A stretch of DNA of 64,000 nucleotides from Paraglaciecola mesophila. GTDB taxonomy: Bacteria; Pseudomonadota; Gammaproteobacteria; Enterobacterales; Alteromonadaceae. Location: contig NZ_CP047656.1 in NCBI RefSeq assembly GCF_009906955.1, positions 3,161,001 through 3,225,000 of the forward strand, in the 5' to 3' direction. A program made the translations under genes and the position numbers. This document shows, one piece after another, positions 57,548 to 64,000 of the stretch. Position 1 is the first letter of the stretch. Each line of letters opens with the position of its first letter. The notes beneath the pieces are model-generated. The model saw only the letters and a list, made by a program, of their open reading frames with translations. It was not told where the DNA came from and did no database searches.

Positions 57548-59000
57548 ACTATTAATTAATGTTACCCCCTCAGAGTCACGAGTAGCGCTGATCGAAAATG
57601 GCATTTTACAAGAGGTCCATATCGAGCGTCACACCAAACGAGGCTTAGTCGGCAATATATATCGCGGAAAGGTCAGTCGAGTTTTACCTGGCATGCAAGC
57701 TGCGTTTGTTGACATAGGTTTGGATAAAGCCGCATTTTTACATGCTTCTGATATTGCGATTCACAGTGAAGTGGAAGACGAAGTGTCGTCTAGCCACTTG
57801 GAGAAGCGCGATATTCGTGAGTTAGTCCGTGATGGTCAAAACATAGTAGTACAAGTGGTCAAAGACCAAATTGGCACTAAAGGCGCGCGTTTAACCACAG
57901 ATATTACCATCCCATCGCGTTACTTAGTGTTTATGCCCAGTGTCGAACATGTGGGGGTATCTCAGCGAATAGAAGATGAGGCTGAGCGTGAGCGTTTGAA
58001 AAGTTTGGTGCAAGAGTACTGCAGTGAAAATGGTGGTTTTATCCTGCGCACTGCTGCAGAGGGTGTGAAGGCCCAGGAGTTGCGCCAAGACGCCGATTTT
58101 TTGAGACGTTTGTGGGAAAAGATCCGTTCACGAATGAAGAAAAAAACCCACATATTGTACGAAGATCTACCCCTAGCGCGCCGCGTATTACGCGACTTTG
58201 TGGGCACTGAGCTGGACCGCATTCGCATCGATTCAAAACTGTCTTTTCACGAATTACAGCAGTTTACCCGAGAATATGTACCTGAATTACATCGCTTATT
58301 AGAGTATTACCCAGGCGATCGACCTATTTTTGACCTCTATGATGTAGAGAACGAATCTCAGCGCTCACTTGAACGTCGAGTCGACTTAAAATCCGGTGGC
58401 TACATTATCATTGATCAGACCGAAGCCATGACCACAATCGATATCAATACAGGTGCCTTTGTGGGCCATCGAAATTTAGAAGAAACTATTTTCAATACGA
58501 ATATTGAAGCCACATCAGCGATTGCTCGTCAGCTTCGTTTACGCAACCTTGGAGGTATGATTTTAATTGATTTTATTGATATGGCTGACTCGGATCACCA
58601 GAGACGCGTTATCCACTCTTTAGAAAGTGCAACCAGTAAAGATCGCGCTAAAATCAATATACATGGCTTCACTGCACTTGGTTTGATTGAAATGACCCGC
58701 AAAAGAACGCGAGAAAGCTTGGAACATATTCTGTGCGGCGAGTGTCCTGTATGTAAGGGCCGAGGCACAGTGAAAACCGTCGAAACTGTGTGTTTCGAAA
58801 TTATGCGTGAAATTGTGCGGGTCAATCGCGCCTATGACGCAGACAAATTTGTGGTGTACGCCGCGCCGTCTGTGGTTGAAGCCCTACTAGGTGAAGAATC
58901 ACATATGTTGGCTGAACTAGAAGTGTTTGTGTCGAAACAAATAAAGGTACATACCGAGTTGCTTTATAACCAAGATAAATACGATGTGGTAATGATGTGA
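57537..59000 (+). CDS. rng: Ribonuclease G
   Basis: Endoribonuclease of the RNase E/G family, involved in rRNA 5' maturation and mRNA decay. The 487-residue length is typical. It contains an N-terminal S1 domain (GNIYRGKVSRVLPGMQAAFVDIG), the DNase I-like catalytic part with IIDQTEAMTTIDINTGAFVG, and the zinc-link CPVCKGRGTV. maf-rng-yhdP-tldD order is widespread in gammaproteobacteria. Confidence 0.96.
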   Translation: MSAELLINVTPSESRVALIENGILQEVHIERHTKRGLVGNIYRGKVSRVLPGMQAAFVDIGLDKAAFLHASDIAIHSEVEDEVSSSHLEKRDIRELVRDGQNIVVQVVKDQIGTKGARLTTDITIPSRYLVFMPSVEHVGVSQRIEDEAERERLKSLVQEYCSENGGFILRTAAEGVKAQELRQDADFLRRLWEKIRSRMKKKTHILYEDLPLARRVLRDFVGTELDRIRIDSKLSFHELQQFTREYVPELHRLLEYYPGDRPIFDLYDVENESQRSLERRVDLKSGGYIIIDQTEAMTTIDINTGAFVGHRNLEETIFNTNIEATSAIARQLRLRNLGGMILIDFIDMADSDHQRRVIHSLESATSKDRAKINIHGFTALGLIEMTRKRTRESLEHILCGECPVCKGRGTVKTVETVCFEIMREIVRVNRAYDADKFVVYAAPSVVEALLGEESHMLAELEVFVSKQIKVHTELLYNQDKYDVVMM

Positions 59001-62000
59001 AGTCAGGCTCTTATTATGCCGCTTACATTATCAAAAAACTATGGTCTTGCGCCGCTATTATATTGGTGCTGGTGGCTGTGGCAATCAGTGTTGTGCGCTA
59101 CACCTTGCCCTACATGGATGGGCACAAACATCGAATAGAGCAATGGGTTGAGAGCCAGTATGGTGTTGAAATTAACATTGGTAACATCACCGCTCAATGG
59201 AAAGGTGCGGGGCCTGCAATTGTTCTTGAAGACTTGCAGCTGGTACAAAATTCCCAATCCCCTCTTAGTTTAGATATCGACAAAACCGTCATTGAGCTGG
59301 ATTTTTGGGATTCGGTGTTGGCGCGTCAAATTCGCTCACAACGCTTTGATTTAAATGGCCTGAACCTGAAAGTCGATTTGACATTAATGAATCGAGAGGG
59401 CAGCGACTTTCCTGTTGTTTCAGCTTTAAAGCAGTTGTTTTTAGAGCAGTTGCAATCTTTTTCGGTGAGTAACAGCCAGTTCGAAATCACGACCTCCCAT
59501 GATCAACAAGTAGTGTTAGTTAACCAATTACTGTGGAGTAACAAGGGGCGTCATCACCAAGGAGTAGGCGAACTGCAGGTAGAAGAGCTAGCCAGTAACT
59601 CTGCGTCTTTTACCTTGGATCTGCGCGGTGACAAAGATTCGTTAAACGGCACTTTTTATGCCAAAGCACATGAAGTAGAGCTGTCGCCATGGATTAATCA
59701 GTGGTTGGAGACACGGTATGAATTAGTCGAAAGCCGTGGAAACTTTGTGGTGTGGGCAAGTATTGAAGACGGTGATATTAAAAATGCCCAACTGGATTTA
59801 GCCGACAGTCGGTTTGTGTGGCAAAAAGAAGATGCACAAATCACGGCGGCTATTTTAGGTGGCCAACTTAATGCTGAGCCAAGCAAAGACGGTTGGATAT
59901 TCAACTTGTACGATCTTGGCTTACAGGCTAACGACCGCTCGCAAACGTCCAACTGGTATGGTGAAATAAATCATAAAGGACAGGTGCATATACAAAATGC
60001 CGACCGTGTTGATTTATCTGCGATCACACCGCTTTTACCACTGGCGTTAAACCCCGTTGATTTCAATGTGCTACAAGGGCTTGCCCCACGCGCCACATTG
60101 AACAAACTCAATATCCAATTCGATAAAACCGATACCTATGCCCAAGTCAATGTGAGCCATATTGGCTGGCAACAAAGTGCAAACATACCGGGTGTGGATA
60201 ACCTTGAGCTGAATGTAAACTGGCACAATGATCAAGGCCGGGTGCAAATTAGTGGCCGCAATTCCCAGTGGAAAGTCGACAGCATAGTTGATCGAAATAT
60301 TGAGTTTCAAACTGTCAATGTTGATATGTATATTCAATCTCTTGCACAAGGGGTCGAAATATATGCACCTCAAATAGCATTGAAAAGTGACTGGTTAAAC
60401 ATAGCTCAGCATATGCGCTACAACACTAAAACCGGATTTCTTGCCCTTAATGGCACCATAGGCGAGTTAGATGTAGCGCACGTGAATACGCTCTTTCCTG
60501 GAGACCTGATGGGCAAAGATACCAAAGGGTATTTGCAAAGAGCCCTCAAAGGCGGTCAGGTTAAAGGAGTCAATATTCTCTGGAACGGACAGTTAGATCA
60601 GTTCCCCTTTGCAAGTAACCAAGGGGTGTTTCAAATTTCAGTTGGGGTTGAAGACGCACAGTTTGAATTTGCCTCTGATTGGCCGCAACTCAGCGAGTTG
60701 GAAATTGATTTATTGTTTGAAAACCAAGGTCTGTTCATGCAAGCCCACTCAGGTAAATTACTCGATGTTAATTTGTCTGATTTATCAGCGGACATCCCGA
60801 CTTTAGCTGCTGGGGCTGTGCTTAGCATAGACGCTAAGGGTGCCGCTCTAGGTGCGCAAGTGAACAGGTTAATGAAAAGCAGCAGCTTGGCGGATAGCTT
60901 AGGGAAGGTGCTGGATGAAGTACAGGTCAGTGATGCACTTAACGTAGATTTGAATCTCGTCATTCCTTTATCAGGCAATGACGTAGTAGCAAGTGGGGTG
61001 GTGCATTTAGCAGACAATCAAGTTTATGTGCCACGGGTTGATATGCATTTGCAGCACGCAAAGGGGCAAGTGGCGTTTAGTAACGAAGTGGTTGATATGA
61101 GTGGCCTGCAAGCGCAACTTTTCAACCAGCCGATCGAAGTTGATTTTAGGGGACGCCAACGTAACGAGGGTTATCTAGCCAACATCGATTTAAAGGGTGA
61201 TTGGAAAATTAAACCTCTTGTGGAACGCTTTGTACCTAGTTTGGCTAGCTATGTTGACGGCGTATCTCCTTGGCATACCAACGTAAAGCTGACGTTGCCG
61301 AAAGACGGTTTTAGCTATACAGCCAATTTGTACACCAGCTTGACCGGAGTAGGCTCACAGCTGCCTCAACCACTTAACAAAACTGTTAATCAAAATAAAC
61401 CCCTGAGTTTAGATGTGTCTGGTGATGAGACTGCATCAACGGTCAGTTTGAAAATGGGTTCGCAGGTTAAATTTGATGGCGTACTGCCTTATGAAACTAT
61501 GCAGTTTTCTCGGGCACATCTGGCCATAGGCGAAGCGCTGGATATGCCTATGGGGTTAGGTTTTAGCGTAGCGATGAACCTCCCCTACGTGAATATAGAC
61601 AACTGGTATCAGGCTATTTCCTCTTTACTGCATGATTTAACTGACGACGAGTCGGATATACCTTCTGAGCAAGACAAAAAGCCCTTTATCGGTGAGCCTC
61701 AACGTATTTTCTTAAATGCTGATAGCGCCACAGTTGCCTCTCAGCAACTAACAGGTTTAGAAGCGGTCACCAAAAACACCAGTGATAGCTGGCAAATCAA
61801 TGTGAACGCCAAGCAGGTTAGGGCGAATGTCTCCTTGTATAAAGATTGGTTAGCTAGGGGGATTAATATCTCTGCGGATTACCTTGATCTAGCTGGATGG
61901 GAGAAAAAGGAAGGTAAAGCGATAGAATTTTTACCTAAGCTTGAAACCTTACCCCCAGTTGAATTTTTATGTGAGCGTTGTCGTTTTGAGGATAAGGATT

Positions 62001-62902
62001 TAGGTCGAGTGGACTTTAAACTATCCCGGGCAGCAAACGGAATGCATATTGATTCACTGCGCTTAAATAACGACCATGGTCTCTTGTACGCCAGTGGCGA
62101 TTGGTTATTTAACCAAAACGGCAGTCACACTAAAATAGAAGGTGAGTTTAGTAGTTCAGACTTCGGTTTATTTTTAAAGGGATTTAATTTTGACTCAGGC
62201 ATCAAAGATTCAAAAGCTTCAGCCAAATTTAACTTAGATTGGCAGCGCGCACCGTTTGAGTTCGACTATGCGACGTTAAATGGCAACGTTGATTGGCGAC
62301 TCAGTGACGGTTATTTAACCGAGGTCACCGATAAAGGCTCACGTATTTTTAGCTTGCTTAGTTTAGAGTCGCTGGTGCGTAAACTACGTTTAGATTTTCG
62401 TGATGTATTCGCTCAAGGTTTTTTCTACGACAAAATGAAAGGGAGTTTTCAGGTTGCACAGGGTACGGTGGACACTCGTGATACGGTAGTGGATGGTGGC
62501 GCTGGTGAGATCACCATGCAAGGTTACACTAATTTGAACACCCGAGAAGTGAATTACAATATTTCCTTTGCGCCTAAAGTGACATCCAGTTTACCCCTTA
62601 TCGTCGCTTACATGGTTAACCCAGCGACGGCATTGGCAGCGTTAGCATTAGATCAGGTACTCACGTCAGCTAAAGTCATTTCTAATATCAAGTTTTCGTT
62701 AACGGGCACCTTAGATGACCCTAAATTAGAAGAACTTGAGCGTGACAGTAAAGAAATTAGCTTACCAGCACAAACCAACCCTGCGCCTGTTGGTGCGCCT
62801 AATGCTGGGCTTGCAATCGATCCGATTGGCCACAATACAGATATAAGTTTTCCACAAGATATAGACAAAGAGCGCTTAGCGCTGGAGGTATCAGATGGCT
62901 AA
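58997..62902 (+). CDS. yhdP: YhdP family envelope protein (AsmA-like)
   Basis: A 1301-residue member of the AsmA-like/DUF3971 group. One N-terminal membrane helix (AAIILVLVAVAISVVRYTLPY) anchors a very long beta-rich periplasmic body, now thought to carry phospholipid toward the outer membrane. The C-terminal segment holds the conserved end region SLLSLESLVRKLRLDFRDVFAQGF. It starts with GTG at 58997 (GTGA overlap with rng) and overlaps the nitrilase gene by 8 bp. Confidence 0.92.
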   Translation: MKSGSYYAAYIIKKLWSCAAIILVLVAVAISVVRYTLPYMDGHKHRIEQWVESQYGVEINIGNITAQWKGAGPAIVLEDLQLVQNSQSPLSLDIDKTVIELDFWDSVLARQIRSQRFDLNGLNLKVDLTLMNREGSDFPVVSALKQLFLEQLQSFSVSNSQFEITTSHDQQVVLVNQLLWSNKGRHHQGVGELQVEELASNSASFTLDLRGDKDSLNGTFYAKAHEVELSPWINQWLETRYELVESRGNFVVWASIEDGDIKNAQLDLADSRFVWQKEDAQITAAILGGQLNAEPSKDGWIFNLYDLGLQANDRSQTSNWYGEINHKGQVHIQNADRVDLSAITPLLPLALNPVDFNVLQGLAPRATLNKLNIQFDKTDTYAQVNVSHIGWQQSANIPGVDNLELNVNWHNDQGRVQISGRNSQWKVDSIVDRNIEFQTVNVDMYIQSLAQGVEIYAPQIALKSDWLNIAQHMRYNTKTGFLALNGTIGELDVAHVNTLFPGDLMGKDTKGYLQRALKGGQVKGVNILWNGQLDQFPFASNQGVFQISVGVEDAQFEFASDWPQLSELEIDLLFENQGLFMQAHSGKLLDVNLSDLSADIPTLAAGAVLSIDAKGAALGAQVNRLMKSSSLADSLGKVLDEVQVSDALNVDLNLVIPLSGNDVVASGVVHLADNQVYVPRVDMHLQHAKGQVAFSNEVVDMSGLQAQLFNQPIEVDFRGRQRNEGYLANIDLKGDWKIKPLVERFVPSLASYVDGVSPWHTNVKLTLPKDGFSYTANLYTSLTGVGSQLPQPLNKTVNQNKPLSLDVSGDETASTVSLKMGSQVKFDGVLPYETMQFSRAHLAIGEALDMPMGLGFSVAMNLPYVNIDNWYQAISSLLHDLTDDESDIPSEQDKKPFIGEPQRIFLNADSATVASQQLTGLEAVTKNTSDSWQINVNAKQVRANVSLYKDWLARGINISADYLDLAGWEKKEGKAIEFLPKLETLPPVEFLCERCRFEDKDLGRVDFKLSRAANGMHIDSLRLNNDHGLLYASGDWLFNQNGSHTKIEGEFSSSDFGLFLKGFNFDSGIKDSKASAKFNLDWQRAPFEFDYATLNGNVDWRLSDGYLTEVTDKGSRIFSLLSLESLVRKLRLDFRDVFAQGFFYDKMKGSFQVAQGTVDTRDTVVDGGAGEITMQGYTNLNTREVNYNISFAPKVTSSLPLIVAYMVNPATALAALALDQVLTSAKVISNIKFSLTGTLDDPKLEELERDSKEISLPAQTNPAPVGAPNAGLAIDPIGHNTDISFPQDIDKERLALEVSDG

Positions 62903-63725
62903 TCTTATTGCCCTACAAATGACGTCTACACCTGAGGTGACAGAAAATCTCGATTATGTTGAGCAGCAATTGGCTAAACTCACAGTCAACGAGCCCACCT
63001 TAGTGGTGTTGCCTGAATGTTTTGCTTGCTTTGGGGCTGGCGATAAGGTTTTACTGAGTATTGCTGAGGCTTTGGGCGAAGGGCCCATCCAGTCGCGTTT
63101 AATGCGTATGGCAAAGCAATATGGCGTATGGTTAGTGGCAGGTAGCATGCCGCTTCGAACCACTGTTCCTGACAAATTTACCGCGTCGTGTTTGCTGATA
63201 AATGATGCAGGTGAACGGGTGACTGAATATCAGAAAATACATTTGTTTGATGTGCAAGTAGCAGATAACACTAAGACCTATTGTGAGTCTAAGTACACCC
63301 AAGCGGGTAGTACATTGGTCAGTGTGAAAGACACACCATTTGGGCATTTAGGCTTAGCTATTTGTTATGATGTTCGCTTTCCTGGGTTATTTCAGGCCAT
63401 GGCTGAACACCAAGCATTGGATGTAATAGCGCTGCCGGCTGCCTTTACCCAAAAAACCGGTGAAGCCCATTGGCAGGCGTTAATAAAAGCGCGGGCAATT
63501 GAAAATCAGTGCTATTTAGTGGCAGCGGGGCAAACTGGTATTCACGCCAATCAGAGACAAACCCATGGTCATTCCTGTATTATTTCACCTTGGGGTGAAA
63601 CCTTAGCTGAAATACCACAGTCGGTAGGCGCGATCGACGCCCAGCTAGACCCAACCATAGTTAATCGAATTCGCCGGGATATGCCGGTCTATTCCCATAA
63701 TAAATTCAGGAGTTACCTTGTCTAA
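62895..63725 (+). CDS. Nitrilase-superfamily amidohydrolase
   Basis: A 276-residue C-N hydrolase. The catalytic triad is visible: Glu in VVLPECFACFG, Lys in EYQKIHLFDV, and Cys in LAICYDVRFP. This group corresponds to Nit2-like omega-amidases or deaminated-glutathione amidases (Nit1), but the substrate is not certain. It overlaps yhdP by 8 bp and tldD by 8 bp. Adjacent placement with tldD and yhdP is common. Confidence 0.9.
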   Translation: MANLIALQMTSTPEVTENLDYVEQQLAKLTVNEPTLVVLPECFACFGAGDKVLLSIAEALGEGPIQSRLMRMAKQYGVWLVAGSMPLRTTVPDKFTASCLLINDAGERVTEYQKIHLFDVQVADNTKTYCESKYTQAGSTLVSVKDTPFGHLGLAICYDVRFPGLFQAMAEHQALDVIALPAAFTQKTGEAHWQALIKARAIENQCYLVAAGQTGIHANQRQTHGHSCIISPWGETLAEIPQSVGAIDAQLDPTIVNRIRRDMPVYSHNKFRSYLV

Positions 63726-64000
63726 TCTGGTTGAACAAAACCTGCTTACTGCCGCTAATCTCGACAGAGGTCATCTGGCCAATGCGTTAGATGCCATTTA
63801 TCAACATGATAATGACTTTGCTGATCTGTATTTTCAAGCAAGCCAGCATGAAACCTGGGTGTTAGAAGATGGCATCATCAAAGACGGCAGTTATAACGTC
63901 GAACGCGGTGTGGGTGTACGTGCCGTTAGCGGTGAAAAAACCGGTTTTGCTTACTCAGATGACATTAACCCTGAGGCATTGATGCAAGCGGCTACAGCCT
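63718..64000 (+). CDS. tldD: Metalloprotease TldD (N-terminal part; runs off the window)
   Basis: The first 94 residues of TldD, a subunit of the TldD/TldE metalloprotease. The start is a TTG at 63718 with AGGAG five nt upstream, inside the nitrilase gene end. The segments ADLYFQASQHETWVLEDG, IKDGSYNVERGVGVRAV and TGFAYSDDI are typical of TldD. It is cut by the window end. Confidence 0.92.
   Translation, partial: MSNLVEQNLLTAANLDRGHLANALDAIYQHDNDFADLYFQASQHETWVLEDGIIKDGSYNVERGVGVRAVSGEKTGFAYSDDINPEALMQAATA

Overview
The window looks like a chromosomal segment of a marine gammaproteobacterium of the order Alteromonadales, probably Alteromonadaceae of the Paraglaciecola/Glaciecola type. The grounds are a complete MSHA (mannose-sensitive haemagglutinin) type IV pilus locus directly upstream of mreBCD-maf-rng-yhdP-tldD, two large TonB-dependent receptors, an ast-type arginine cluster next to a DUF1338 gene, and moderate GC with dense overlapping operons. 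The genus is inferred from gene order and protein character, not from a search. I saw no rRNA, tRNA, CRISPR array, insertion sequence or prophage.

Layout. Positions 1-7,997 hold housekeeping genes: yheT-yheU; nudE-cysQ-yceI on the minus strand; yrfG; ppa; an MFS transporter coupled to a DUF3299 gene; and a prolyl-4-hydroxylase-like oxygenase and a thioesterase that form the tail of the uvrA operon. Positions 8,014-13,800 hold uvrA, yajR, ssb and a small zinc-ribbon membrane protein. Positions 14,277-20,416 are accessory: a TonB-dependent receptor, then an overlapping pair of exported proteins (one with MORN-like repeats, one lipoprotein) of unknown function.

Positions 20,610-30,420 are the most distinctive part. 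An eight-gene minus-strand operon reads aauB-aauE-aauD-aauA, mono-haem cytochrome c, TonB-dependent receptor, acyl-CoA ligase, aldehyde dehydrogenase, with a divergent TetR regulator. It encodes a periplasmic tryptophan tryptophylquinone (TTQ) amine dehydrogenase of the aromatic-amine type. The likely flow is amine entry through the outer membrane receptor, periplasmic oxidation to an aldehyde with electrons passed to the cytochrome c, oxidation of the aldehyde to an acid in the cytoplasm, and activation to a CoA thioester. No di-haem mauG is present. Two near-identical palindromes lie between the operon and the regulator and are good operator candidates.

Positions 30,482-35,647 hold a REC-REC-GGDEF diguanylate cyclase, an Lrp/AsnC regulator divergent from astC-astA, and a DUF1338 gene. 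astD is not in its usual place between them. Positions 35,922-54,256 are the MSHA locus in the order mshI, a pilN-like gene, mshJKLMNEGF, then mshBACDOPQ. The final adhesin-like MshQ carries a CUB-like domain and a duplicated LamG-like domain. A strong hairpin follows the major pilin gene mshA. Positions 54,522 to the end hold mreB, mreC, mreD, maf, rng, yhdP, a nitrilase-family gene and the start of tldD. From mreC onward almost every junction overlaps.
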